Of a DNA stretch of 64,000 bases, positions 9,508-18,367 are shown in pieces. The number at the start of each line of letters is the position of its first letter. The first letter of the stretch is position 1. The translations under genes were made by a program, and so were the position numbers. The notes beneath the pieces were generated by a model that had not been told where the DNA came from, searched no databases, and saw only the letters and a list, made by a program, of their open reading frames with translations. The stretch comes from Euzebyales bacterium. Lineage in GTDB: Bacteria; Actinomycetota; Nitriliruptoria; Euzebyales; JAHELV01. The DNA is taken from the NCBI GenBank assembly GCA_036374135.1, contig DASUUK010000066.1, positions 1 to 64,000 of the forward strand, in the 5' to 3' direction.

Positions 9508-10065
9508 TCAGCCGTCCAGCGGTACGAGCCGGACGGTCCGTGCGCCCAGCAGCCCGAGCGGGTCGATGTATGCACCGTCGCGGCGGGCACCCCAGTCCAG
9601 GCGACCGCGTCGACCGGCCCGTCCCAGCGGTGTCCCGAGATCGAGGCGGTCACCGGCACGCACCGTGGCCGCGAACCCCCCATATGTGGTGGTCAGGCCT
9701 CCGGCGTGCACGACAGTGACCCAGGTCACGCCAGCCACCCGACCGGCGAACCGCACGGTCCCGGCGAGCGCGGCGCGGACCGGCTCGCCGGGGACGGCGG
9801 CGAGATCGACGCCCCGGTGACCGTGGCCGTACGGCGTGTCGGGCGGGTCGAACGGACGCAAGACGCGTCCGCCCACCGGCGCGATCGCCGTCAGCGCGGG
9901 CTCCCACACCGATGACGGATCAACGCGGCCGTCGGTGCGCGCCACCACCGTGCGGGTCGGCGCGGCGTGTGGACCGGGATCGGGTCGGGCGTGCGCCGTC
10001 GTGACCGTCGCGGCGAGCGCGAAGCTCGCGATGATCACAGTCAGCGGGCGAAGTCGCGTCGTCAT
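9508..10065 (-). CDS. Secreted M23/LytM-domain protein, probably catalytically impaired
   Basis: Actinobacteria usually carry a LytM endopeptidase gene upstream of rpsB, and this is its positional equivalent. The 185-residue product (ATG at 10065) has a signal peptide (about 1-27) and a LytM domain beginning with GHGHRGVDLA, which keeps the first zinc His and Asp. VVHAGGLTTTYG is also kept. In the last strand the expected (C/H)LHWG is RLDWG, so the third zinc ligand is Asp instead of His. It may be a non-catalytic peptidoglycan-binding form. Confidence 0.85.
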   Translation of the reverse strand: MTTRLRPLTVIIASFALAATVTTAHARPDPGPHAAPTRTVVARTDGRVDPSSVWEPALTAIAPVGGRVLRPFDPPDTPYGHGHRGVDLAAVPGEPVRAALAGTVRFAGRVAGVTWVTVVHAGGLTTTYGGFAATVRAGDRLDLGTPLGRAGRRGRLDWGARRDGAYIDPLGLLGARTVRLVPLDG

Positions 10066-10211
10066 GCCGGCGACGGTACGCACGGCGCGTCGCTTCGGGC
10101 ACATGCGGTGTTACGTCGCTGTGGATCGTCACGCAGCGCGACGTCAACCGCCCCCGCCATCACGGGCCGTCGCGGAAGCCTGGGGAACGGACGGTCAGGG
10201 ATGGTCGGATC

Positions 10212-10477
10212 GCCCCCAGAGCAGGGGCCCGCGCCCCGTCCGGGAACAAACCCGCGCCCCACGTTGAAACCCATCCCCAGAGCGCAGGGCCGCGCCCCCG
10301 GTCCGGGGAACAAACCCGCGCCCCACGTTGAGACCCATCCCCAGAGCGCAGTGCCGCCCCCCCGGTCCGGGGAACAAACCCGCGCCCCACGTTGAAACCG
10401 ATCCCCAGAGCGCAGTGCCGCCCCCCGTCTGGGGAACAAACCCGCGCCCCACGTTGAAACCCATCCCCAGAGCGCGG
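10212..10477. repeat. 62-64 bp tandem repeat, four full copies, between xerC and the LytM gene
   Basis: The segment gaacaaacccgcgccccacg begins at 10244, 10308, 10372 and 10434, so the period is 64, 64 and 62 bases. Each copy continues with ttgaaacccatccccagagcg and a C/G-rich part containing CCCC-ggtcc-GGGG, a potential hairpin. The array fills most of the 414-base gap between the LytM gene and xerC. No gene is seen here; frames through it are repetitive. Confidence 0.93.
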
Positions 10478-10479
10478 TG

Positions 10480-11397
10480 TCAAGCGCGGGGGTGTGCGTG
10501 TTCGTAGGCGGACCTCAGCTGCTCCCGAGAGACGTGCGTGTAGATCTGGGTCGTCGCCAGGGTTGCGTGCCCGAGCAGTTCCTGGACGCTGCGCAGGTCC
10601 GCACCACCCTCCAGCAGGTGGGTGGCGTAGGAGTGCCGCAGCGTGTGGGGCGTGACCCGGGTCAGTCCAGCGGCGACGGCGCACCGCGCGACGATCCGCC
10701 GCACGCTGCGCACGTGCAACGGCTGCCCGTCGGCGTTGCAGAACACCACGCGCGTGGAACGGGCGACCAGCGCCGGGCGCCCCTCGGTCAACCACCGCGC
10801 GACGGCTGCGCGCACGGGCTCACCGAGCGGCACGATGCGCTCGCGGCCGCCCTTGCCGTACAGCCGCGCCGACCCGGTGGGCAGATCGATCGCGTCCTCG
10901 TCGAGCCCGACGAGCTCGCTGACGCGGGCGCCGCTGGCGTACAGGAACTCCAGCAACGCGCGGTCGCGCAGGCCCGTCGGCGAGGTGTCGGGCACCGCGA
11001 GGATCCGCTCCACCTCGTCCGTGCGCAGCACGCGGGGCAGGCTGCGACCCGCCCGGCCGGTCGCCAGGCCGGCCGCGGGGTCACCGTCGACCAGGCCGCG
11101 TGACGCGAGCAGCCGGAACAGCGCCCGGACGGACGCCGCCTTCCGGGCGAGCGAGGCGCGGGCGTAGCCGTGGCGTCCGAGCTCGGCGAGGAAGCGGCGC
11201 AGCACGAGCGGCGTCACGTCGTCCGGGTCGTCGATGGAGAACCCGGCGCAGAATCCGGCGAGCTGCCGGGCGTCGCGCTCGTAGGCCGCCACCGTGTGAT
11301 CGGACAACCCGCGCTCGCCGGAAAGATGGGTGCGCAGCACAACGATCGCCCGCGCCCACGCCGCGGGCGGATCGCGGACGACCTCGATGCGCGTCAC
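10480..11397 (-). CDS. xerC: Tyrosine recombinase XerC
   Basis: Site-specific recombinase that resolves chromosome dimers at dif. The 305-residue protein has an N-terminal SAM-like core-binding domain (about 15-100) and a catalytic domain with all active residues visible: Arg158 (GARVSEL), Lys182 (YGKGGRER), His251 and Arg254 (HTLRHSYATH), His277 and Tyr286 (TQIYTHV). It is in the usual place between dprA and the LytM-rpsB genes, so XerC is more likely than a mobile integrase. The start is a GTG without a clear ribosome-binding site. Confidence 0.93.
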   Translation of the reverse strand: MTRIEVVRDPPAAWARAIVVLRTHLSGERGLSDHTVAAYERDARQLAGFCAGFSIDDPDDVTPLVLRRFLAELGRHGYARASLARKAASVRALFRLLASRGLVDGDPAAGLATGRAGRSLPRVLRTDEVERILAVPDTSPTGLRDRALLEFLYASGARVSELVGLDEDAIDLPTGSARLYGKGGRERIVPLGEPVRAAVARWLTEGRPALVARSTRVVFCNADGQPLHVRSVRRIVARCAVAAGLTRVTPHTLRHSYATHLLEGGADLRSVQELLGHATLATTQIYTHVSREQLRSAYEHAHPRA

Positions 11398-11436
11398 CGG
11401 GCTGACCCCATCATCGCCCGTCGCATCCGCAGGCGG

Positions 11437-13416
11437 TCAGTCGCGCTCCCCAGATGCGAGCTCCTCACGGAACACCGGGATCATCCCGCCGACGAGCACC
11501 ATCTGCACCTGCCGGGGTGACAGCCGGTGGCTCATGGTGAACGTCGTGTCCTGGGTGGTGTTGGTCACCTCGATCTGCCGCGACTCACTCCGCAACGCGT
11601 CGTGGATGCCCTCGATCCGCAGGATGTCACCTTGCTCGAGCGCCTTGTAGTCGTCGTCGGACGTGAACTCCAGCGCCAGGATCCCGAAGTTGGCCAGGTT
11701 CTGCCAATGGATGCGGGCGTAGTCCTTGGCCAGGACCACGCGCAGGCCCAGATAGCGTGGCGCGATGGCCGCATGCTCACGGCTGGAACCCTGCCCGTAG
11801 TTCGCGCCACCGACGATGGCGTGGCCGCCGTGCTCCTCGTGGGCCTCACCGGCCCGCTCGACGTAGCTCTCGTCGACCTGGTAGTAGACGAACTCCGAGA
11901 TCTTCGGGATGTTGGACCGGAACGGCAGCACCTTCTGGCCGGCCGGCATGATCTCGTCGGTCGAGATGTTGTCGCCGACCTTCAGCAGCACCGGGATCTC
12001 CAGCTCGTCGGGCACGCCGTCGAAGTCGGGGAGCGAGACGATGTTGGGGCCCTTGACGAGCTCCTCCTTCTGCGCCGCGTCCGGCGACAGCGGCTCCTCG
12101 AGCATCGACGTGTTGACGATGTTCGTCGCGGGCCCGGTGAAGGCCGGGTATGCGATGCCCATGCGGTCGGGCAGGTCGCGGGGATCGGTGATCTCACCGG
12201 TCAGCGCCGACGCGGCGGCGGTCTCCGGGGAGCACAGGTACACCTGATCGTCGTCGGTGCCGCTGCGACCCGGGAAGTTGCGTGGGAAGGTGCGCAGGCT
12301 GATCTGGCCGCTCGCGGGCGCCTGTCCCATGCCGATGCAGCCCATGCACCCGGACTGGTGGATGCGGGCGCCGGCGTGGACGAGCGGCATGAACAGCTCC
12401 ATCGCGCCCAGGTTCTCGAGCGTCTGACGCGACGGCGGGTTGACGTCGAAGCTGACGCGGTGGTGGGACTGCTGGCCGTCGACGATCATCGCGACGATGC
12501 CGACGTCGCGCAGCCCCGGGTTCGCCGAGGACCCGACGACGACCTGCGTGATCTCCTGACCGGCGACTTCGCGGACCGGCACCACGTTGCCCGGGCTCGA
12601 CGGCGTGGCGATCAGCGGTTCCAGCTCGCCGAGGTCGATCTCGTCGGTGACGTCGTAGCTCGCGTCGTCGTCCGCGAGCAGCTCGCTGTAGTCGTCCTCG
12701 CGCTGCTCGGCCGCCAGGAACCGGCGGATCTCGTCGTCTGCGGGGAACACCGTGGTCGTGGCGCCCAGCTCGGCGCCCATGTTCGCGACGACGTGGCGGT
12801 CCATCGCCGACAGGTTGTCGAGGCCGGGGCCGTGGTACTCGATGATGCGACCGACGCCACCCTTGACGTCGTGACGGCGCAGCATCTCGAGGATGACGTC
12901 CTTTGCGCTGACCCACGGCGGCAGCTCGCCCGTCAGGCGGACCCCCCAGATCTCAGGCATCTTGATGTACAGCGGCTCCCCCGCCATGGCCATCGCGACC
13001 TCGAGGCCGCCGACACCGATGGCGAGCATGCCGAGGCTGCCCGCGGCCGGGGTGTGGCTGTCCGACCCGATCATGGTCACGCCCGGCTTGCCGAAGCGCT
13101 GCATGTGGACGGCATGGCTGATGCCGTTGCCGGGCTTGGAGTGCCAGATGCCGAAGCGGCGGCACGCGCTGCGCAGGAACAGGTGGTCATCGGCGTTGCG
13201 GTAGTCGGTCTGCAGCAGGTTGTGGTCGATGTACTGCGCCGACAGGTCCGTCTTGACGTAGTCGAGGTCCATCGCCTCGAGCTCGAGCATGACCATCGTG
13301 CCGGTCGCGTCCTGGGTCAGCGTCTGATCGATGCGCACCGCGATCTCCTCGCCGGGTGACATCTCACCGTCGACGAGGTGACTGCTGATCAGCTTCTGCG
13401 CGACGGTCTGCCCCAT
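11437..13416 (-). CDS. Aconitate hydratase, Aquifex type
   Basis: Interconverts citrate and isocitrate with a 4Fe-4S cluster in the TCA cycle. The 659-residue protein resembles the shorter putative Aquifex-type aconitases rather than the 900-residue AcnA. Visible motifs are RIDQTLTQDATGTM, GSDSHTPAAGSLGMLAIG, the two cluster cysteines in GCMGCIGMG, a third in CSPETAAASA, and the swivel-domain motif NYGQGSSREHAA. The ATG at 13416 has AAGGA seven bases upstream; the longer frame is not supported. Its place between dprA and xerC interrupts a block that is usually continuous. Confidence 0.93.
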   Translation of the reverse strand: MGQTVAQKLISSHLVDGEMSPGEEIAVRIDQTLTQDATGTMVMLELEAMDLDYVKTDLSAQYIDHNLLQTDYRNADDHLFLRSACRRFGIWHSKPGNGISHAVHMQRFGKPGVTMIGSDSHTPAAGSLGMLAIGVGGLEVAMAMAGEPLYIKMPEIWGVRLTGELPPWVSAKDVILEMLRRHDVKGGVGRIIEYHGPGLDNLSAMDRHVVANMGAELGATTTVFPADDEIRRFLAAEQREDDYSELLADDDASYDVTDEIDLGELEPLIATPSSPGNVVPVREVAGQEITQVVVGSSANPGLRDVGIVAMIVDGQQSHHRVSFDVNPPSRQTLENLGAMELFMPLVHAGARIHQSGCMGCIGMGQAPASGQISLRTFPRNFPGRSGTDDDQVYLCSPETAAASALTGEITDPRDLPDRMGIAYPAFTGPATNIVNTSMLEEPLSPDAAQKEELVKGPNIVSLPDFDGVPDELEIPVLLKVGDNISTDEIMPAGQKVLPFRSNIPKISEFVYYQVDESYVERAGEAHEEHGGHAIVGGANYGQGSSREHAAIAPRYLGLRVVLAKDYARIHWQNLANFGILALEFTSDDDYKALEQGDILRIEGIHDALRSESRQIEVTNTTQDTTFTMSHRLSPRQVQMVLVGGMIPVFREELASGERD

Positions 13417-13501
13417 GTGCCGGTCCTTCTGCTGCTGTCTGTGGCGCCTCACCGGTGTGCTACCCCCGCGTGGCCCACGTGCAACGCACCCCGCGTCACA
13501 C

Positions 13502-14656
13502 TCACGCCCTGACCACGCCATGCGGCGTCATCGCGGCGGCGCCGCGGTCGACCAGTTCGCCGACGGCGGCCATCACCGCGTGGGTGGGCAGGGTACCGGC
13601 CTGCGACAGCGCGTCGATGGAGGACGGCACGGCGCCGAGCAGCGCCAGTACGCTGCGCGCATCGGCCGACAGGTCGATCCGAGCGCCCACCGCCTCCCGC
13701 GCGTCCGACGGTGCGGTGTCGGTCACCGCCGTGACGAAGTCGTCGATCCCGGTGAGCGGGATCGCGCCGTCGCGCAGCAGCGCCAGCGGCGCCGCGCTGG
13801 TCGGTGCGTTGATCGACCCCGGCACCGCCCACACGTCCCGCCCCTGGCCGGCCGCCATCCTGGCCGTCTGCAGGGCACCGCTGCGTGCGCGTCCCTCGAC
13901 GACGACCGTCGCGTCGGCGAGCCCGCTGATGATCCTGTTGCGCGCGAGGAACTGCCACGGGCGTGGCCCCGTCGCCGGTGGCAGCTCCGTGAACAGCGCA
14001 CCGGATCGGACGATGCGGTCCCGCAGCGTCGCCGACCCGGCCGGGTAGTCGACACCCAGCCCGGTGCCGAGCACGGCGTAGGTCCGCCCACCGGCGTCCA
14101 GCGCTCCGCGGTGCGCCGCCTGGTCGATGCCCCGCGCCAGACCGGACACGACGTCGACGCCCGCCTCGGCGAGGGCGGCGGCCAGATCGTGCGCGGTGCG
14201 GACGCCGTCCAGCGTCGGCCCCCGCGTCCCGACGATCGCGACGGCGGGGCGACGAGGGCGCGGCAGCGGCGAGCCGGCGACGAACAGCCACAACGGCGCG
14301 CCCAGCTCCGGCCAGGCGTCGGCGAGCTGCGCCGGGTAGTGGTCGTCACCCACGACGACCAGTCCACCCGCCAGCGCGCGCAGGCGCGCGGCTGTGCGCG
14401 CGACGGTCGCCTCGTCCGCGCCGCCGACGCGCCCGTGCAGCTCGGCGATGACGTCGTCCGCGGTGCAGCATCCGCCCGCATCGAGCAGGTCGCGGAGCGC
14501 CTGTTGCTGGGTGGACGCGCCGCCGCGTCCCGTCGCCGCGATCCGCAGCACCCGCGCGTGCCGCTCGGCGACGTCGGTTCCGCGAGCGTCGTCCGCCGGC
14601 TGCACGGCATCGGCGACGCGGTCCTCCCCGCCACTGGCTGCGGTCGACGCGGTCAC
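13502..14656 (-). CDS. dprA: DNA-processing protein DprA (Smf)
   Basis: Binds incoming single-stranded DNA and loads RecA during natural transformation. The GTG at 14656 overlaps the comM stop as GTGA, giving 384 residues; the longer frame is a shadow. The Rossmann-like DprA domain shows VGTRGPTLDG, SGLARGIDQAAHRGAL and ARNRIISGLA. The C-terminal part is a winged-helix-like domain. An N-terminal helical region precedes the core. It forms the usual yraN-comM-dprA group. Confidence 0.94.
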   Translation of the reverse strand: MTASTAASGGEDRVADAVQPADDARGTDVAERHARVLRIAATGRGGASTQQQALRDLLDAGGCCTADDVIAELHGRVGGADEATVARTAARLRALAGGLVVVGDDHYPAQLADAWPELGAPLWLFVAGSPLPRPRRPAVAIVGTRGPTLDGVRTAHDLAAALAEAGVDVVSGLARGIDQAAHRGALDAGGRTYAVLGTGLGVDYPAGSATLRDRIVRSGALFTELPPATGPRPWQFLARNRIISGLADATVVVEGRARSGALQTARMAAGQGRDVWAVPGSINAPTSAAPLALLRDGAIPLTGIDDFVTAVTDTAPSDAREAVGARIDLSADARSVLALLGAVPSSIDALSQAGTLPTHAVMAAVGELVDRGAAAMTPHGVVRA

Positions 14657-16200
14657 GGCAGCCTGGGCGTCGTGCGCGGTGGCTCGTGGACGCCACGCAG
14701 CGCCGCACGGTGCGCCATCGCCTCGTGCACGTGTGCCGTACCAACGACCTCCGCGCCGGCGAGGTCCGCGCACGTCCGTGCGACCCGCAGGGCGCGGTCG
14801 AACCCGCGCCCCGACAACGCGCCGGTCTCGACCGCCCTGCCGAGCGTGCGCAGCGCCGCCGCACCGGTGGCGGCGCGCAGCTGGGGCGCCCGGACCCCGC
14901 TGTTGGGTGCGCCCCACCGCTCCAGCGCCGCGGCACGCGCCGCCGCGACGCGGGCTGCGACCACCGTCGTCGGCTCACCGGCGCGCCGCGAGATGAGGTC
15001 GTCGGCGCGTAGCGCCTGGAGCCGGGGGGCGAGGTCGATGCGGTCGGCCAGCGGACCCGACAACCTGCGACGGTATGTCCAGATGTCGGTGTCGGTGCAC
15101 GCGCAGGTACCGGCACCGCCGCACGGACACGGGTTCGCGGCCGCGACCAGCAGGAACGACGCCGGATAGCGCACGGTCGCCCGGGACCGCGCGATGCGCA
15201 CGACACCTTCCTCGAGCGGTTCGCGCAGCGCGTCGAGCAGACGGCGCGGCCATTCGAACAGCTCGTCGAGGAACAGCACCCCGTGAGTCGCGAGGCTGAG
15301 CTCACCGGGCTGGGCGATGCCCGAACCACCACCGAGCAGCGCGGCCGCGGTCGTTGCGTGATGCGGACAGCGCAACGGTGGACGACGGTCCAGCGCCGCG
15401 GAGGCGGGTCCGGTCAGCAGGCCCGCGACCGACCGGACGGCGGTGAGCTCCAGCGCCTGTGCGTCGGTCAGCGGTGGCAGGAGCCCGACCAGCCGACTGG
15501 CGAGCATCGACTTGCCGCAGCCGGGTGGGCCGAGCAGCAGCATGTGGTGTCCGCCGGCGGCCGCGATCTCACAGGCTCGACGGGCCTCCGCCTGGCCGCG
15601 GACGTCGGCGAGGTCGGGCAGCGGCGGGGGGGCGGCCGCGGACGGCGGTGGCGCCGACCGCGGTGCGGCCTCGCCCCGGCAGACGGCGAGCAGCTCGGCG
15701 ACGTCGGCAACCGCCACGACGGCGATGTCGGACACGAGACAGGCCTCGGCGGCGTTGCCGTCAGCGACCACGAGGCGGCGCACACCGGCCGCCGCGAGGT
15801 GCGCCGCCGCCGGCAGCACCGCCGGCACGGGCCGGACCGAGCCGTCGAGCGCGAGCTCACCGAGCAGTGCGGTGTCGACCAGCGCGGTGGGTGGCACGTC
15901 GCCGAGCCGCTGCAGCAGCGCGGCGGCCAGTGCGAGGTCGAAGCGTGCACCGGTCGTCGGCACGTCGGCAGGCGCCAACGACGCGAGGACCTTGCGCGGC
16001 GGTAAGCGGATGCCGGTTGCAGCCAGCGCCGCGCGCACCCGGTCGGCGGCCTGCCTGCCGGCGGTGCCGGTCACGCCGATCACGGCGAACCCCGGCAGCC
16101 CGGCGCTCACTGACACCTCGACGGTGACGTCGACCGCGCGCAGCCCGATCACGGCTGCGCTGCGCGCCGTGCCGACCGCCGGCTCAGCGACCGACGTCAC
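14653..16200 (-). CDS. comM: ComM/YifB-family AAA+ ATPase (Mg-chelatase-like)
   Basis: Family of hexameric helicases that promote branch migration during transformation. The 515-residue protein has an N-terminal Lon-like ChlI domain (about 1-180), a Pro/Ala-rich linker, then an AAA+ module with Walker A GPPGCGKSML, Walker B HGVLFLDELFEW and a C-terminal helical domain. NPCPCGGAGTCACTD carries the Cys-rich loop typical of the family. It overlaps yraN upstream and dprA downstream. Confidence 0.93.
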   Translation of the reverse strand: MTSVAEPAVGTARSAAVIGLRAVDVTVEVSVSAGLPGFAVIGVTGTAGRQAADRVRAALAATGIRLPPRKVLASLAPADVPTTGARFDLALAAALLQRLGDVPPTALVDTALLGELALDGSVRPVPAVLPAAAHLAAAGVRRLVVADGNAAEACLVSDIAVVAVADVAELLAVCRGEAAPRSAPPPSAAAPPPLPDLADVRGQAEARRACEIAAAGGHHMLLLGPPGCGKSMLASRLVGLLPPLTDAQALELTAVRSVAGLLTGPASAALDRRPPLRCPHHATTAAALLGGGSGIAQPGELSLATHGVLFLDELFEWPRRLLDALREPLEEGVVRIARSRATVRYPASFLLVAAANPCPCGGAGTCACTDTDIWTYRRRLSGPLADRIDLAPRLQALRADDLISRRAGEPTTVVAARVAAARAAALERWGAPNSGVRAPQLRAATGAAALRTLGRAVETGALSGRGFDRALRVARTCADLAGAEVVGTAHVHEAMAHRAALRGVHEPPRTTPRLP

Positions 16201-16561
16201 GGTGGTGGCTGATCACCGGCGCGACCGCACCGTCCGGCCAGAGCAGCCCGAGGATGTCGAAGCGGACGTCGCGGTGCACCGACGTCGGGTGCTCCGCCAG
16301 CCAGGCCCCCGCCAGGCGGCGCAACTGCGCGAGCTTGCGTGGTGTCACGCTCGCGATCGGGTGACCTGCGGCCGTGCCGCGGCGGGTCTTGACCTCGCAC
16401 AGCACGAGCGCGCGGCCGTCGACGGCGACGATGTCGAGCTCGCCGCGCAGCTCCCGGCCGGACGGTCTCCAGTTCCGCGCCAGCACACACCATCCGAGGT
16501 GCGCGACGTAGCTCGCCGCGGCCTGTTCGCCGTCCCGTCCCAGTTGTGCGCTGCGTCCCAT
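16184..16561 (-). CDS. yraN: YraN family protein (UPF0102, nuclease-like fold)
   Basis: Small protein with a restriction-endonuclease-like fold and unproven function, usually next to comM/dprA. The core motif is visible: GRELRGELDIVAVDG followed by LVLCEVKTRRG, with the acidic D, E and K residues of the fold intact. I take the ATG at 16561 (125 residues); a GTG three codons upstream is also possible. The 3' end overlaps comM by 17 bases. Confidence 0.9.
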   Translation of the reverse strand: MGRSAQLGRDGEQAAASYVAHLGWCVLARNWRPSGRELRGELDIVAVDGRALVLCEVKTRRGTAAGHPIASVTPRKLAQLRRLAGAWLAEHPTSVHRDVRFDILGLLWPDGAVAPVISHHRDVGR

Positions 16562-16630
16562 GGCACGCACGGTAGAGCCCGATGCCCGGCCGCACCCGCC
16601 ACGCGGCGGCCGACCTGTGGACGGCGGACG

Positions 16631-16747
16631 TCAGATGATGCCGAACCCCCACAGCGCGAGCACCGTGAGCACGACCAGGCCGACGACCAGGATCGCGATG
16701 TCGGTGCCCTTGCCGTCCCGGTAGCGCCGCGTCGCGTTGAAGCCCAT
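16631..16747 (-). CDS. 38-residue single-pass membrane protein
   Basis: A short frame from ATG 16747 to TGA 16631 encodes a basic start (MGFNATRRYRDGKGTD) and one hydrophobic segment of about 20 residues ending at the C-terminus. GGAGGG lies 13 bases upstream. It sits nine bases after the DUF2469 stop on the same strand, so co-expression is likely. The charge pattern predicts an N-in orientation. No function is known to me. Confidence 0.7.
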   Translation of the reverse strand: MGFNATRRYRDGKGTDIAILVVGLVVLTVLALWGFGII

Positions 16748-16756
16748 GCCGCGAGC

Positions 16757-17089
16757 CTAACCCTCCGGATCCGACAGCGCGGCGGGTGGGAACCCGGGCA
16801 TCTCGGCGTCGGCGTCGGCGATGCGTTCGATGTTGACGTCGCGCGACGACAGCACCCGGACGTGTGAGACGAACCGCGCCGGGCGGTACATGTCCCAGAC
16901 CCATGCATCGGTCAGCTCGATGTCGACCACGCCGTCGTCGCGCTCGACCACGTCGACCTCGTTGGCGAGGTAGAAGCGTCGCTCCGTCTCGACGGCGTAG
17001 GCGAACATGGTCACGACGTCGCGGTACTCACGGTACAGCGCGAGCTCCATGTCCGATTCGTACTGCTCGAGCTCCTCCGAGCTGCTCAC
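16757..17089 (-). CDS. DUF2469 family protein
   Basis: A 110-residue acidic protein matching the actinobacterial DUF2469 family (Rv2901c-like), recognised from MSSSEELEQYESDMELALYR and EVDVVERDDG. The family normally sits between rnhB and yraN. Here yraN is preserved, but no rnhB occurs on the lepB side. Function is unknown. The start is a GTG, 70 bases downstream of the lepB stop. Confidence 0.9.
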   Translation of the reverse strand: MSSSEELEQYESDMELALYREYRDVVTMFAYAVETERRFYLANEVDVVERDDGVVDIELTDAWVWDMYRPARFVSHVRVLSSRDVNIERIADADAEMPGFPPAALSDPEG

Positions 17090-17159
17090 GAAGCCACCCC
17101 CCGCATGATCGCGGCGATCACGATGTCCGATCCGACGGCAACGGCCGCCCGACGCCGGG

Positions 17160-17876
17160 TCATCGCGCGGCGGCGGCTGACGCGTCGGTCGCCGGCAGCA
17201 GTTGCGCCCGCTCGAACGGCCACACGAGCACGAACGCCCGTCCGATCATCTGATCCTCACCGATCGTGCCCAGCAGGCTCCGGGAGTCCGACGAGCGGGG
17301 GCGGTTGTCCCCCATCACGAAGTACTCGCCTTCAGGGATCCGCGTTGGCGGCAGGAAGGAATCGTCGCGCACCGACAGGTAGCCGCCCTCCGACGTCGGC
17401 GCCTCCTCCAATGCCTCCCCGTCGATGAACACGACCCCCTGCTTGATCTCGATGGTCTCGCCTGGCAGGCCGATGATGCGCTTGATGTAGTCCTGCTCGG
17501 CAGGCGGCGCGAGCCCGAGACCCGCCGCGAGCGAGCGCAGGCCGCCCACGATTGGGTTGGCGTTGTTGCGCCGCGCCCCCTCCTCGTCGGAGAACACGAC
17601 GATGTCGCCGCGTCCGGGCTCGCCCAGACGGAACGCCAACCGGTTCACCAGCACCCGGTCGCCGATCTCGAGCGTCGGCATCATCGACTCCGACGGGATG
17701 TAGAACGCCTGCACCAGGAAGCTGCGCAGCAGCAGTGCCAGGACGAACGCGATCAGCATGAGGACGGGCAGCTCGGCGAGGACCCCCGCCCGCCGCTGCG
17801 GCCGCGGTGACGCCGTCCCGGCATCGTCGACGCCCGCACGGTCGGTGCGGTCGATGTCGGACCGGGTGTCGGCCAT
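17160..17876 (-). CDS. lepB: Signal peptidase I
   Basis: Membrane protease that removes signal peptides from secreted proteins. The 238-residue protein has a cytoplasmic N-terminus, one membrane anchor (about 31-50), the catalytic Ser motif IPSESMMPTL, the catalytic Lys motif DYIKRIIGLPG, and the GDNRPRSSDSR box near the C-terminus. It follows rplS by 18 bases, which is the usual actinobacterial arrangement. Confidence 0.96.
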   Translation of the reverse strand: MADTRSDIDRTDRAGVDDAGTASPRPQRRAGVLAELPVLMLIAFVLALLLRSFLVQAFYIPSESMMPTLEIGDRVLVNRLAFRLGEPGRGDIVVFSDEEGARRNNANPIVGGLRSLAAGLGLAPPAEQDYIKRIIGLPGETIEIKQGVVFIDGEALEEAPTSEGGYLSVRDDSFLPPTRIPEGEYFVMGDNRPRSSDSRSLLGTIGEDQMIGRAFVLVWPFERAQLLPATDASAAAAR

Positions 17877-17894
17877 CAGGTGCGACGTCGCGCG

Positions 17895-18254
17895 TCAGAC
17901 GCCTGCGACATCGCGCCGCTCGCGGATCTTCGCCTTCTTGCCGACCCGGTCACGCAGGTAGTACAGCTTCGCGCGGCGCACGCGCCCGCGCCGGACGACG
18001 TCGATGTGGTCGATGACCGGCGCGTGGATGGGGAACGTGCGCTCGACGCCGATGCCGTTGAAGCTGATCTTGCGGACCGTGAACGTCTCGCTGACGCCGC
18101 TGCCGCGGCGCGCGATCACGTCACCCTCGAACACCTGGATCCGGGAGCGGTTCCCCTCCACGACCCGGACGTGGACGCGGACGCGATCGCCGGCCCGGAA
18201 GTCGGGGATGTCGGCGCGCAGGCTCTCGACGTCGATCATGTCGGTCGGGTTCAT
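17895..18254 (-). CDS. rplS: 50S ribosomal protein L19
   Basis: Located at the 30S-50S interface. From ATG 18254 the product is 119 residues with the family signatures [16 protein letters not shown] and [14 protein letters not shown] and a basic C-terminus ([20 protein letters not shown]). The frame extends further upstream, but that part is not conserved. The ribosome-binding site is weak (GAAAGAT). It lies 113 bases after trmD. Confidence 0.96.
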   Translation of the reverse strand: MNPTDMIDVESLRADIPDFRAGDRVRVHVRVVEGNRSRIQVFEGDVIARRGSGVSETFTVRKISFNGIGVERTFPIHAPVIDHIDVVRRGRVRRAKLYYLRDRVGKKAKIRERRDVAGV

Positions 18255-18367
18255 GGCAGCACATCTTTCACGCACGGATGGTGAGCGCCGTAGCGACGGC
18301 AGCCCGGAAATGAGGTCAACCACTGGAGGATAGCTCCGCCGAGGATAGCTTCGCCGACGTCCCGGCT

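Noticed and set aside
10212-10477. Possible CRISPR array (repeats of similar length with a ttgaaac motif)
   Set aside because: The segments between repeats are nearly identical to each other, the copies merge into a 62-64 bp unit, and no cas genes are near. It is a simple tandem repeat.
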